Positions 1 to 11,949 of a stretch of DNA of 64,000 nt are shown piece by piece. This DNA comes from Bactericera cockerelli. Taxonomy: Eukaryota; Arthropoda; Insecta; Hemiptera; Triozidae. The notes under the pieces are model-generated. The model worked only from the letters and a program-made list of their open reading frames with translations, had not been told where the DNA came from and did no database searches. A program made the position numbers and the translations under genes. How positions within the stretch are numbered: the first letter of the stretch is position 1; each line of letters begins with the position of its first letter. The stretch lies in NCBI GenBank assembly GCA_024516035.1, contig CM044956.1, forward strand, positions 29,558,410 to 29,622,409, read 5' to 3'.

Positions 1-484
1 GGTATAACAAAAATATCTGTAATTTGTACAAAAAATATCATAAAAAGTTGCTGGTAGCTAAAACATTCAAGAAGTGGCTCGCTTCTCGTGAAAGTATTGT
101 TTTCGTTCTCTGTGGATAAATTTCTGTTCTGGAACTGCAAGCAAGTGCAGTGCAACTTGCAAGACCCTGAACGCTGAACAGACTGAACTGTAAACTGAAG
201 CGAGATGCTCTTGTCATGTAGAGGTGGTGTTCCCTTCTTGTTGTAATATTTTGAACAAACCACAGTTCCACACAGCGAGCGAACTCAAAAAAATCAAATT
301 TACTTTTGACGTAAAGCGGCCGGTCGTGTTTTTCATTGGATTCGCTGAGTGCAGGATTTTTGCAGTCCAATTCAGATATATCATACAGTATCAATTGATT
401 ATACTAATAACATTTAAGGTTCTGAATTTTAAGAATATTTTAAAAGTGTCTTCAGGATTTACCAGACTTTTTCAGTTTGTTCAC
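1..484 (+). other. Upstream region and probable 5' UTR of the hnRNP L/smooth-like gene
   Basis: No coding sequence is recognised here. The frame of the start codon at 485 is open back to an ATG at 224, but the translation of that stretch looks like random AT-rich sequence, so I read it as untranslated. Positions 230-360 are richer in GC and CpG than the neighbourhood, which fits a promoter-proximal region. Just before the start codon, TCAGTT at 472-477 matches the arthropod initiator consensus, but the same bases end in a pyrimidine-rich stretch plus AG that could equally be a splice acceptor for a 5' UTR exon. The sequence does not decide between these two readings. Confidence 0.35.
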
Positions 485-559
485 ATGGCTTCAAACGGTG
501 ATGCCTGGGGAAAACAAAATAAGCGGGTCAAAACTGATGGAATGAATGCTCCTCACAAG
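485..559 (+). CDS. sm: hnRNP L/smooth-like protein, N-terminal coding exon
   Basis: This is an ATG-started segment of 25 codons ending exactly at a strong donor (AAG then GTAAGT at 560). It encodes a short basic leader with KRVKTDG, which resembles the KRLKTD motif near the N-terminus of vertebrate hnRNP L. The family are nuclear RNA-binding proteins with several RRMs that regulate splicing and mRNA processing; Drosophila smooth is the fly member. ATG 485 was chosen because the upstream in-frame translation is not protein-like. Position +4 is G, but the -3 base is C, so the initiation context is only moderate. The exon ends in phase 0, while the next recognised exon (22566) needs two bases carried over. 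Either a small exon is missed in between or this exon belongs to a different isoform. Assignment to the same gene as the RRM exons is an inference. Confidence 0.6.
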
Positions 560-1593
560 GTAAGTTTACATTATTTATGGGAACTATACACCAGCACAAC
601 ATGGGATTTTGTGGCGTCATCCAGCCAAAAAATCTGCAAAGCTCACTTGTTGATGACATTACTTGTGTATAGTTATATGCCTTCATACATACTTAATTCA
701 TGTTATTATCTAAGCATATAGGTATGGCTGTATGGAAAGATTACCTCTTCTCAAATGCTTCCATTTGCAGTAGTACATGGGTGATTGTCAAAAATTGGTG
801 TAAACTTATCAGGATATAAAGGCTTAAGTCTAGGGGTGGTATGCAGAGTCCTCACTGTAGGGATGGCTGGGTCATTTGTCCCTTCAGCTGAGTTTTTTTA
901 TTCAGAGACGTCTGTTTGAAGCGTCTGTACACATACACATTTAGATGTCTCTTTAATAAATAATTGTCAAGGCCAAAGTATTCCCTACAGCAAGCTTGAG
1001 ACCACCCTACAGTGAACCCTATAGGGATAGAAAAAACTTCTCTGCATACCAGCCTAGATATTGTGTATTGTTTTAGAATTTTAGATGGAGAAACTAATGC
1101 TCAAGTCCAAATTTTTTGTCTGTTAATTTTGCCCTAGGTCCTCTGCTATAATACAATATTTCATGATTTGAGTTACCGTTTTTAAGATAAGGGTGTTAGG
1201 AAAAAAAATCTTTATACTCCACCTAAAAGCTCTGAAAGTAGCTCATATTGTCTGGTTAATTGCAGGTGAACAGCTTAAATTCCTTTCAAATCATTATTTG
1301 TTTACCCAAGTGGCATAAAACCAAACCAAATCCAATATAATTGAGCTTCTACATGGTTATTGTCATTTCTGGGCTTTTCTGAGTTTGGCAATGTTGAAAT
1401 TCATGATCAGCAACCCTAAAAATATGGGTTTATCAAAATGTAAAAAAAACACAGACTTCATAGGTCCTAGCTTAAGCCTTTTTCAAGACAAAGATTGTAG
1501 CTGGGTGGTTTGCATCACTCTGTATGTGTACAAATTCTGTTGAAATCCGTTATGGGGTTTTTGAGATTTGTGCATTACAAGGAATGCATTTAA

Positions 1594-1720
1594 CACATAT
1601 GAGACGGCATGCCCACCGGTGGGTCATATTTTTATGTCCTCATTAGACGGCGTGCCCACTGGTGGGTCATGTTTTTTTTTTCAATTTCCCTTGTAATGTG
1701 ACCCACCAGTGGGCACAGAT
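1594..1720 (+). repeat. TTAA-flanked element end with GC-rich palindromes (piggyBac-like)
   Basis: TTAA at 1590-1593 is followed by CACATATGAGACGGC and then the near-palindrome GCCCACCGGTGGGTCA. A second copy of the palindrome (GCCCACTGGTGGGTCA) lies about 40 bases on, and an inverted copy sits near 1700-1716. The layout of TTAA, CAC, a GACG/GACGGC word and then an ACCGGTGGT-centred palindrome parallels the two complete MITEs at 24574 and 56506. I cannot find the opposite end, so this is a truncated or rearranged end. Confidence 0.4.
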
Positions 1721-2720
1721 AATGCTATGATAGAAAGAGCTGCCCATTCTATGGCTCATTATTTTAATGAAGGTGATGAGAGTAAAGGTTTTCTTCTACT
1801 TAATGCCTCAAATGCTTATGCTTTGAATTGTATACAAACTCTGTGGCATGTGAAAATATTTTGTCCAAGGTGTACCAAATTCTTAATCAATACTTACAGA
1901 AGACATGCTCTAATTCTAATTAAACATTCACAAAGTATATGTAGCAGAGAAGCAACAACCCAAAGAGATTCACTTGCCTTTTTTTCTACATGCTGTGGGA
2001 ATATTGCCTCATCAGAAAATGTAAGAATCCAGACAATTACATCCAGAATTGGTACGCTGAAGACTTTGTCATGTTTTGATCAACTGCCACCTATTAATTC
2101 CTGACTCACAGTGCTCATCAACGAAGAGCTCGCCCACTTTTGGATATTATCCTGAACCAACCAAGGGCTACCTCATTGTCAAAGAAAGTATGTTAGAGGA
2201 ATCAAAACAGACATTCTCTGGATTTGAATTGAAATTTGTTACTTCTCACAGATTTCTTGGTAGTATAAGTGAAAATGAAAAAAAAAAAAGAAAAAAAAAA
2301 AGAAGAAAGAATTTGTTGAAAAAAAGTAAAAGAATGTGTTCAATGTGTTGAAAAACTATGCAGAGCTATATTAAATAATCTACAAGCTGTTCATGCTGCT
2401 TTCTCTAAATCATTGCAACAGGAATGGACCTACGACATCCAAAGAGTTGTTGATACTGATGGAGAATCATATCTTCCCTAAAAAAAGTTATATGCAATCA
2501 TTTGAACCCAACAATTTTGGTAAGAGGAGTATCACCAGATGAGCAAGAGTTGTTTCTTTACCTGCAAGATTGGGTGAATTAACTATTCAAGACCCAACAA
2601 GAAGTTGTTCCAATACCTAAAAAATATCTTTAGAGGCAAGTAGTAAACTTCAAAACAGCATCTGTAGGTAATGGAACAGAAATAAACATTGCTAATTATT
2701 TTATTAGTGTCCTGAAAATC
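1712..2720 (+). pseudogene. Degenerate reverse transcriptase fragment
   Basis: Conceptual translation, hopping between frames, gives pieces of one reverse transcriptase in the right order: a DAS/NAF-like block (LLLNASNAYALN, about 1790-1830), an L-I-N-T-Y-R block, a TTQRDSLA block that matches the usual GTTQGDPLA, WYAED at 2050-2064 in place of WYADD, FGYYPEPTKGYLIVKES at about 2139-2190, a conserved AAF-W-Y thumb-side block (about 2395-2440), and SLPARLGELTIQDPT near 2554-2600. The second aspartate of the catalytic pair survives, but the first is glutamate. Several frameshifts and an A-rich tract at 2277-2310 break it. The block pattern recalls RTs of DIRS-like or related metazoan retroelements, but I cannot fix the family. 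It is a dead copy inside an intron. Confidence 0.65.
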
Positions 2721-3197
2721 ACATCAGAAGATAATAATAAAACCTTATTTATACTACCTGATTTGGACTACTAAATCCCATTATTCCAGCAGTAAGCCTA
2801 GGACTTATTATTATGTGGTCTAAATCCCAAATGAGAAGGTATATTGTCATGAGACTCTGGAGAACTTTGCCAGTTCCAATGGGTCTCACCCCAGGACATT
2901 TGTCCAAGGCAAATCCCTCTTCATCCTAAAATAGCAAGGAGCAAGGATAGTATCCCATTCAACAACTTCATTTGCCATTCTTCTTGTCAATGAACCAACA
3001 GCTTCTTGCAGTCTGACAATTATTACCATAACGCAATAAGAAACATTTCTACTGATCAGTATCAGTTACGCTTGGCCCTGCACGTCCGGGACAACTGCTG
3101 AGACACCTTTTCAATGTGCTGATCTTTCACATCAACATAGTTCATGGTAGGAATCTTCGGGCATTCCCTAAAGTAATCAGGAAGAGGAATTTGAGAA

Positions 3198-3334
3198 TCT
3201 AGGGGCGGAATTAATAGACGTTTTTGTAATACCTCTGTGGCGCTGGTCACGGATTGCGTATTGTGTAAGATAGGGAAAACCGACATTTACCAACGACTTA
3301 TGTTATTGATGTTGTCTATTAATTCCGCCCTAGA
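3198..3334. repeat. Short terminal-inverted-repeat element (MITE-like)
   Basis: TCTAGGGGCGGAATTAATAG at about 3199 is mirrored by CTATTAATTCCGCCCTAGA ending at 3334. The arms are about 21 bp with one extra G on the left. The roughly 94-base interior shows no coding. It may be a small MITE or a chance hairpin in a transposon remnant; no clear target duplication was seen. Confidence 0.35.
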
Positions 3335-3499
3335 TTTTTTTCCTTTAACACTTGTATAACTGTCTTGTTACCAACATTTCCACTTGAGTTCAAAATACCA
3401 CCACTAGAGCAAGCTGTAATCTAACGAAAAGGTTGGCACACTTTACCTTGCATCATGGGTTAGCTGAAGACCCGCACTTCATGTTCCTCATCTACTTTT

Positions 3500-3830
3500 T
3501 CTCAGTTTTTTGAAAATTTTATCATGGAATCTTTATCGCTTAATTTTACACATTTCCATTTGTCATATTGAAAAACAAAACCAGTGTCATAAAAGGTATG
3601 ACAATTTCTGTGTAATACCCTGTATGTGGGTAGTCTTAGGTACGTAAAATTTCATGAAAAGACTAAATATAAATATACCTGTCAGAATTTTTTCGATATT
3701 TTTGTGAAATAAAAAAGTTATGGTTTTTTTTACTTAAAATGTCGCAAAGACCACCCTGTAGATATTTTCTTTTTTGAAATAAACCATCATGTGGGCACTG
3801 CAAATTATCTAAAATTCAACAAACAGTCTT
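3500..3830. repeat. Diverged copy of the CAGGGTG foldback module family
   Basis: The stretch contains, in the same order, blocks also found in the foldback at 28308-29960: a TTTTACACATTTCC-like block with a following GAAAAACAAAAC, then ACCCTGTATGTGGGTAGTC, then GACCACCCTGTAGATATTTTC and a block ending TAAAATTCAACAAAC. It is clearly more diverged than the 28-30 kb element, so it is an older relative or a half element. Confidence 0.5.
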
Positions 3831-4511
3831 AATTGTTTTTACTTTTTTTTTAAACTATAAAAAAAAACTATCGGATGGTTTTTGAGATAATTGACTTTAA
3901 AATTTTCATACCGACGCCATTTTGTTTTTGTACATTTGATCAATCCAACTCATAAACATCAAACACCTCGGCCGAGGTGTAAAGAACGCCTATTATACAG
4001 ATAAAAAGACAGCGCGGCAGAGTGTAAGATAATGGAAAACACAGTTCCCATGCATTTCATGTACTTTAAGCCAGCGAAAAGTTCTACATGAACTAAAAAA
4101 AATTGCGATTTTCCGAGAGAAAAAAAAGTTGTTCTTTATTTTCAAGATGACGGAACCGTGGAACCCCCCACAAACTTTTCAGTCCCAAAAACTGAGATTT
4201 AAGCCTTCGATGATGTACCTGAGAATATGCAATACGAAAGAAAAATCCTTTCTCCAAATGCACATTCCCTATTTACTGAGCTATGACTAGAGTTAAAATC
4301 TTGACTAGCAGAAATCTGAATGTACAAGGTGATAGATACTCTTCTGACTGGCTGAAATATCACAGAAATCTCACTATCGGCATCGCGTCGTGTACACACC
4401 GCCTCTCCTCAGTCACAACGCTACCCGTTCAGTTTCATTTCCACTGCACTTTCCCATACAACATACAACATCTCTGTTATACCGCCGACCTCTCACCTTC
4501 ATTCACCTTAG

Positions 4512-4740
4512 CTACATCGTGAGATCTAAATTATTTTACGTGTGCGACAAATATTTCGAAACCGAGTCCCTCATGTCTGTCGTCACTTCATTCGACGAAG
4601 TGAGTATGCTGAGTCTGAAGAGTTCCTCTACTTTGTCGTCCTCGTCCCGGTCTCGAACCCCAGAACCCGCCGACAACACGACCAACACACTGAGCACCTA
4701 CACCGTGTCCGCGCGCCGCCGGTGCAATGACAGATTCACG
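4512..4740 (+). CDS. Exon-like coding segment of unknown protein
   Basis: This is not recognised as a known protein. The segment is open in one frame from a pyrimidine-rich acceptor (CACCTTAG ending at 4511) to the donor ATTCACG/GTACGT at 4740/4741. It takes two bases from an upstream exon and ends in phase 0. Codons are strongly GC-ended and CpG-rich, unlike the surrounding AT-rich DNA. The product is Ser/Thr-rich with an SRSRTPEPAD stretch and ends in ARRRCNDRFT; this looks like a disordered regulatory region. An internal ATG at 4573 could instead make it a first coding exon of 56 codons. It does not fit the phase of the hnRNP L exon at 22566, so it may belong to a nested gene, another isoform, or a captured exon. 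Its donor end is repeated in the array that follows. Confidence 0.4.
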
Positions 4741-5245
4741 GTACGTACTCACTACTCACTACTCATGCCTTGACAGATTCACGGTACGTACTCACTACTC
4801 ACTACTCATGCCTTGACAGATTCACGGTACGTACTCACTACTCACTACTCATGCCTTGACAGATTCACGGTACGTACTCACTACTCACTACTCATGCCTT
4901 GACAGATTCACGGTACGTACTCACTACTCACTACTCATGCCTTGACAGATTCACGGTACGTACTCACTACTCACTACTCATGCCTTGACAGATTCACGGT
5001 ACGTACTCACTACTCACTACTCATGCCTTGACAGATTCACGGTACGTACTCACTACTCACTACTCATGCCTTGCCTTCCATGATAATGACAGATTCACGG
5101 TACGTACTCACTACTCACTACTCATGCCTTGACAGATTCACGGTACGTACTCACTACTCATGCCTTGACAGATTCACGGTACGTACTCACTACTCACTAC
5201 TCATGCCTTGACAGATTCACGGTACGTACTCACTACTCATGCCTT
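4729..5245 (+). repeat. 43-bp tandem array derived from an exon-intron junction
   Basis: There are about a dozen copies of a 43-bp unit containing TTGACAGATTCACGGTACGT followed by ACTCACTACTCACTACTCAT. Some copies lack one 8-base CACTACTC step, and one copy near 5066-5085 carries an inserted CCATGATAA-type segment. The first unit overlaps the last codons and donor of the exon-like segment at 4512-4740, so each repeat carries an AG/ATTCACG/GTACGT cassette. Confidence 0.9.
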
Positions 5246-5288
5246 GCCCTTCCGTTCAACTAGGAAAAATGTACCATGATCCTGGTAC

Positions 5289-5575
5289 CAAAGCTAACTT
5301 TTCTTTTCCATCATGACGGTTTTAATATTATTACCTACCATCGACATTCTTTTCCATCATGACGGTTTTAATAGTATTACCTACCATCGACATTCTTTTC
5401 TATCATGACGGTTTTAATAGTATTACCTACCATCGACATTCTTTTCCGATCTTGATGGTGATATCCCAGTTTTTACCTACCATTGACATTCTTTTCCGAT
5501 CTTGATGGTGATATCCCAGTTTTTACCTACCATTGACATTCTTTTCCGATGGTGATAGGTGATATCCCAAGTGTT
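5289..5575. repeat. Roughly 46-51 bp tandem repeat, 5-6 copies
   Basis: The unit has the form ATTCTTTTCCATCATGACGG, then a TTTTAATA block, then TTACCTACCATCGAC. The later copies switch to a variant with GATCTTGATGGTGATATCCC. It lies directly after the 43-bp array but is unrelated in sequence. Confidence 0.85.
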
Positions 5576-8500
5576 ACGAGTAAATAGGTCAGCATGTTTT
5601 TGCTCACTACGTAGCAAACGTGTTGTGTTTTTGGAATTCTTAATGTGTTTTCACCTTTATTGTCGGTAATGAAATTGTTCACTCTTACGCTATTGGACTT
5701 CACATGAATGTGATGTATTTTTTCTGCATTTTCTTGGATCGCTTCCATTATGTCACTGGCGTCTGTCTTACTTTGAGTTTTCATGGGCGGAAAATGGCTT
5801 TTTAATTGTTGAGTTTCTTATGAGGGGCCAAACAATTGCGAACTTATTTTTTTTTTAATGTGGTGTATTATTTATTGTTGAATCCCAGCTGCGGTCAAAC
5901 TCAGATACAGCTTTTTGACAGCTCAGCTGCGGGCATGGGAAAATATGCAAACACTTTACACTGACCGCAGTTGGGCTGTTCAAGCATTGTTAATTGAGAA
6001 AAGAGCAAAAGACTAATTTTTTAGTAAAAAAATGGAGATTGAAGGAGCCAGATTTAAATTGTTTAATTATCTATCTCGGTCTATATGATCATGTTTTTTT
6101 ACATTTTTTTGTATATGTATTATCATATAGATACAGAAAATTAGATATCGGAGAAAGATTTAAAATTGTATCGGAAGTAAAATCTCAGAATATAGTGATG
6201 ATATAAAATCGAACTTTTATTATTGCCAAGTGTATATGACGTGAATCATTCACAAGGAAGTATTGTGTCCATAATTATTGGCAGTGTGTTTTATTTATTA
6301 TATCAATACCTTAGGCATTCTCTGCAAGTTAACCCAGAAAATCCACAAATAGACTGATATGTAGCGTTCAGCTCTATAACCTGAGCAGTAGTCCACCCCG
6401 CTCGCTATTATAGTAATGTCTAATAGGAACTAGTGCATGCAGAGTGCACACAATTGCCTCATTGTTACTTTTCCCGTGTACAAAATGAAAATCTTCATTC
6501 TCAAGTCCCAACGAGAATTCCGCCTTAATATCTTACATACAAGACTACGTCCCCGACATTATTAACTATATTATGCTAATTTGCACAAGTAAAGTTGTTA
6601 GGTTGTACATGATGCACAAATTACATTGCATTGCCAGACATAGTGACATGCTAAATAAAGAACTCGTGAGTCACGAGTGTAATAATAATAAACATGAATG
6701 GTCAATGATATTTGCATTAATTAAGGGATCCGAATTGTATGTAATATCATCGCACGGCTCATAAAATACTCACCTGATAATGAGCTTCATGTGACCACAT
6801 TTGTTACTTCTTCTACAAGTAAATTATGTGCACGAAAATAGTTCGAATTTTTCGTAATAATCTATATATGGTTGTGGATTACCTGTCAAATCAACATATA
6901 TCACACAAGTTTATCTAATAGAACTAGGAAAGAGCTCAAGTTAAAATTCGGCCATTTAAAATAAAACACATGGAATCAAATAAAAGTGAAAACCAGTTGC
7001 AACAGCCCTTCCTTCACATGATTTTCTGAAACATCACTGACTAACTGTCTTAAATATATCCTCCCTGCATTACGACTACTTTATTTAAAGCTTTATAAGT
7101 AAACATTCACTCTGTATAACGATTTAAATTTATTTTTCTGAGAAGAAATAGACAAGTGTGTTAACGTTCACTGTGTAGTGCACTAATGACAATTAATTTT
7201 ATAAAACAAAAATCCTCTGTCCAAGAAGAGTTATTAGGCAGTGACACTTGGGTGATTTACGCCTGTGTCTAGGTCTAGCGGATGTATTGCCTCACATCCT
7301 CTGTTGTGTTTGAAAGACAAGGTGTGATCTTTCTCTCGGCCTGTGTTAATTGCAGAATGGCTTTTACTGTTTTAAATCTGAACCGTTGAGAAAAAGCGCA
7401 CATAAATTGTATTAATTGCCTCTTGATTGTGAACGTCGTGGCAGAATGCTATCTACATTCTAGACCGCTTCGGAATGATTGTTTTTTATTTCGAATTTCA
7501 TGTAAAATTGATTAATGTCTTCTCAGTAGAGGAAATTAGCCACAGATAATATATCTTTCGCTGTGAAATAGTGAACGTTTTTATAATTTGAATAATGCTG
7601 CTTTTAGTTTGTTTTCTTTTTCTTAATATTATTTTTGTAACCTGGTTCTGTTGTACTAATTTTTGACACGGTTTTTTTCCCAACCTAACATGAAGTATTG
7701 ATGAACATGAAGTATTTCTATAATTCTACTTAAGGGAAGTTGAAATTAGTTTATTTTGAAACTATAATTCGCCATGTCTATATATTGTCTAGTGATAGCC
7801 TTAGCCTAATCAGCAATAGCTTGGTCAGATAGTGAAAACTTGATAGCAATCAGTACTTAACATGTTCCATGTGCTAAATATCCATTTGGCCCTATGGTTG
7901 AAAACCCCTTTTTCACCTGGCAAAAGAGTCCGTTTTTTTGGATAACCCAAGCACTACGTCTTCTGAGGATAGGTTTTTAGTGGGTAAAAATCCCACACCC
8001 CAGGGAGTGAGGTGGCTGGGTGTCTTTAGAAGATTTTCCTATAAAAAAAAAGCACATTAGTGTTTATTTAGACTTTAGAGGTCAGCTATAGCTGACTGAG
8101 GTCTATCTCATATGCTTCAGAGAGAATCACAAAATGTATTTTCTTTAGAATTATCGCCAAGTTGGTGTGCAACAATTCTAAACCAAATAACTAAAATGAA
8201 TTTATATTTTTCAAGCTTCCTTTTTCCCGCCTGTGCATTTCTTATGAATTTAATTTATATCGCTGGATATTTTACTCTCATTACCGCAAAGAAGCAGAAA
8301 TATAATTAATTTCAATTTATTTTTTATTAAAAGTTATTACAACCTCCGCCAAACCCCACCATGCCGTAACTAAATTTATGAGTAGATATTTTTAAATTAC
8401 CACAAAGCTCTGCATGACTGACTTTGTACGCTGAAAAGTTCGTCAGTTAAATTTTAAGTTTTATAATATTCTGTAAAAAGGGTTTTTAATACTTGAGAAA

Positions 8501-8584
8501 AAGATTTTTTTGGCTTTTTAGTTGGAAGCCACAAGTTTTGGTTTTAGAGCACAATAATTATTCTGGTTCAAAGCAGATAAAAAA

Positions 8585-9304
8585 AACACTGCCAATTATG
8601 GACACAATACTTCCTCGTGATTGTTTCACATTGTGTACACGTGCGAATTTTGAGTTTTTATACTAAATTACTTGTATCTCCGAAACGGCTGAACCAATTT
8701 TCTTCAAATTTGTTTTATATGGTAGAAAACCGTTTTTTCTACATTCTAGATTCTACAAAAAATTCTGTATCGGCAAGTCGTGGTTCTTATTTTTTGACTT
8801 TATTGACCAAAATTTCGGATTTTCTTAAATATCAGAGTCAAATAATAATTAATTAAAAAGAAAATATAAAAAGCCTGTGTAAAACAATAATATGCATATA
8901 AATACAAAATTTCATCAAAATCGGGTGTACCGTTCACGAGATGTAAGCATTTAAGTAAAAAGTGTGGTCAGGCGCATGGTCTCTTTCACCCAGAGCCGCT
9001 AGTACGAATTCGATGAATTTAAAATGGGACCATCTACAGAATGTCTCCTAGATGTGTACAAAATTTCATCAAAATCGGTCGAGTAGTTTCCGAGATTTGC
9101 GCGTTACAAGGAATCGTTTTAACAGACCGACAGACGGACACAAAACCAAATTTGCTCAGGAGGTTATGAAACGTCCAGAAATATGAAAAAAATTGAAATC
9201 GGAGCAAAAAAATATTTTTTTTTACAAAAACGAACACAATACTTCCGATACAATATTAGAAATACAATATTAGAAAATATTAGAAATTTCTCGGAAGTAA
9301 TATG
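8585..9304 (+). repeat. Interspersed repeat, copy 1 (CACTGCCAATTATGGACACA family)
   Basis: This closely matches 10943-11763 over its whole length. Shared landmarks are the start CACTGCCAATTATGGACACA, ACTTGTATCTCCGAAACGGC, TCTGTATCGGCAAGTCGTGG, TCATCAAAATCGGTCGAGTA, an ACAGACCGACAGACGGACAC tract, and an end in CGAACACAATACTTCCG plus ATATTAGAAATTTCTCGGAA. Such tracts are common in insect LINE 3' tails and non-autonomous elements; I cannot assign the class. Short open frames inside it are not genes. Confidence 0.75.
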
Positions 9305-9399
9305 AAAAATAGTCTGCCATTATGAGCAAATATGATTTTATGAAGCTTCCTCCTTAATTATCTATTACATAATTTCTAATATCATGAATAATTTTTAAT

Positions 9400-9790
9400 A
9401 GCTCACGATGAAGATTGATCGACTTTTCAGTTTTTATATTTTATCATTTTTAGACCTGTATCTCTAGAACAGCTCAATCGTTTTACTTGGTAGATTAAAA
9501 TTAACCTTGTTTTATAATTTTCTGTATCAGAACGTTGAAGAACTATTCTTCACACTTGAAATGAGATATGGAGGACCATCTAATTAATACATAGAGTACG
9601 TGTACCACATAATAATATATGTATTAGGCACAAAGTTTTGATAGAATTTTTTCGGTTGTTTTGAAAGATATGCACGTGCTTTAAGAGATTAAAAATAGTA
9701 GATCGACAGACAGACACAAGATCATAGTTGCTCAGGTTCCATTCCTCCATGATCACAACTAAAGTGTGATTGGCTAAACGTAGAATTGAA
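9400..9790 (+). repeat. Diverged relative of the 8585 repeat family
   Basis: The same block order is recognisable at lower similarity: CTGTATCTCTAGAACAGCTC, a TTGGTAGATTAAAATTAACC region, TTTTCTGTATCAGAACG, and the AGATCGACAGACAGACACAA tract followed by GTTGCTCAGG. It is probably a different subfamily. Confidence 0.5.
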
Positions 9791-9984
9791 AAGAAAAAAA
9801 TTAAATCTCAGACCCAACCCATCATATCCGGCGACTTTTTTGAAAAGAAAATTCTGAGAACCACTTTGTATGTACAAAGACTTGTGAAAACTTCTTTTTA
9901 ATTGGCACCCACTAAATTATTATGAATGAAAAGTAGCAGATTCCTCTTATGTTGAGAATACTGGCTTTTTTTTAAAAGGTAGAT

Positions 9985-10146
9985 GTGCCCCGGAACCGCT
10001 TTCGCATTACTTCAGGGCATTTTACCTTTACATCCATGCCATTCCGGAAACGGAAAAACTCGGTCAGAATTTTCCGCTCCGGCCGGGATTTGTCCCCGGA
10101 ACCTCCGGGTCAGCAACCAATGCTCTTAACCACTGAGCCACGGAGG
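9985..10146 (-). repeat. tRNA-derived SINE, reverse orientation
   Basis: On the minus strand, CCTCCGTGGCTCAGTGGTTA begins a tRNA-like head. It is followed at the usual spacing by a GGTTC-type B box degenerated within GACCCGGAGGTTCCGGGGAC. Its translation gives the VAQWLRALVADPEVPG peptide that is a well-known artefact of such repeats, so the open frame there is not a gene. Confidence 0.6.
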
Positions 10147-10942
10147 TCGGCAGAATACTGACTTGTATATTGAAGATGATTATAATGACTGTGCAGCTGT
10201 AACAACAATAACTACGCACATTTGAATGACATACAGTCTTTTTTAAATGTTCATTGATGAACAAATAAGAGATTAACTGAGTATGCTTGATGAATAAGTG
10301 TTTGGCTAATAATAGAAGAATACCATTGTGTGGTTTTTGTCGATTATATCCGTATTGATTGAAGTTGAAGCAGATAAACTTTTCCCTATATTGTGAAGGA
10401 AGTGCGGAGCATGATACATTGCGAAACGCTTGGCAACATTTCGTAACTAGATGTTGCGCTCATTGGGAAACCGGTCTTAATCTCTTCACTTAATATGCAT
10501 AGGAGAAAGTACAAGCAAGAAAATTCCAAATTTGAAACATTTTCTTTCTTTTTTCTTCAAATATAAATCATCAGAAAGGGATCTTTCGTCCTACAGGAAA
10601 GAAAACCAAAGATACAAGATATGCACTCTTTCCATTTAAACTTACTCTAAAGTATAGGTATAACTGTAGGTAGGAACTACTACTCTTTCCATTTTAACTT
10701 ACTCTAAAGTATACGTATAACTGTAGGTAGGACCTACTCTCTCCTTTTCTTCTTCAGCCTCATTCGTACAGCCAGCAGCCAAATCTCGACATATAAAGTA
10801 TTGGAGCCATAGGAAACAAAAATGAGTGAGGGCACAGGTGGGGTAAGACTTAAGTGGCAAACTTATGTGTAGACATGATAAGATTAAAGTAAACACGAGA
10901 TTTTCTTTAAAATAATTAAAGAGAAAGAGTGAGAGACTAAAA

Positions 10943-11763
10943 AAACACTGCCAATTATGGACACAATACTTCCTCGTGATTGCTTCACATTGTAAACACG
11001 TGCCAATTTAGAGATTTTATAGAAAATTACTTGTACCTCCAAAACGGCTCAACCGATTTTCTTCAAATTGGTTTTATATGGTAGAATATCGTTTTTTCTA
11101 CAATCTGAATTCCACAAAAAATTCTGTATCGGCAAGTCGTGGTCCTTATTTTTTTACTTTTTTGTCCAAAATTTCGGATTTTCTTAAATATCACAGTCAA
11201 ATTATAATTAATTTAAAAATAAATATAAATAACCTGTGTCAAACAATAATATGCATATTCTTACAAAATTTCATCGAAATTGGGTGTACCGTTCACGAGA
11301 TATAAGCGTTTAAGTAAAAAGTTAGTGGTCAGGCGCATAGTTCTCTTTCACCCAGAACCACTGGTATGAATTCGATGAATTTAAAATGGGACCATCTACA
11401 GAATGTAAGCGTTTAAGTAAAAAGTTAGTGGTCAGGCGCATAGTCTCTTTCACCCAGAACCACTGGTATGAATTCGATGAATTTAAAATGGGACCATCTA
11501 CAGAATGTCTCCTAGATGTGTGCAAAATTTCATCAAAATCGGTCGAGTAGTTTCCGAGATTTGCGCGTTACAAGGAATCGTTTTTACAGACAGACAGACA
11601 GACAGACCGACAGACGGACACAAAACCAAATTTACTCAGTAGGTTATGAAACGTCCAGAATTATGAAAAAAATTGAAATCGGAGCAAAAAAATATTTTTT
11701 TTTACAAAAACGAACACAATACTTCCGATTTCTAATATTAGAAATTTCTCGGAAGTAATATAT
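10943..11763 (+). repeat. Interspersed repeat, copy 2 (CACTGCCAATTATGGACACA family)
   Basis: This is a second copy of the 8585-9304 repeat in the same orientation. It is longer because about 100 bp around GTTTAAGTAAAAAGTTAGTG are tandemly duplicated (about 11304 and 11408), and because the CAGACAGACAGACAGACCGA tract is expanded. The high similarity to copy 1 suggests recent activity. Confidence 0.75.
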
Positions 11764-11949
11764 AAAAAAAGTGCCACGAGAGAGAGGTAGAAAAAATTAA
11801 ACTCAGTACTCGTGCTCACAAAACAAAAGTTTTTTTATCCCCCCCTTTATGCTTCTGGAATATTAGGTATTTATATATGAATGTCTTTCCCAGTTTCAGT
11901 GCTTTAGGAATGTATTTTAAGGTTTTGTTCTCACCAACGTACGCTCGCT

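Noticed and set aside
10064..10264. Open frame ending VAQWLRALVADPEVPGTNPG
   Set aside because: Known artefact from tRNA-derived repeats; the DNA shows a reverse tRNA-like head.
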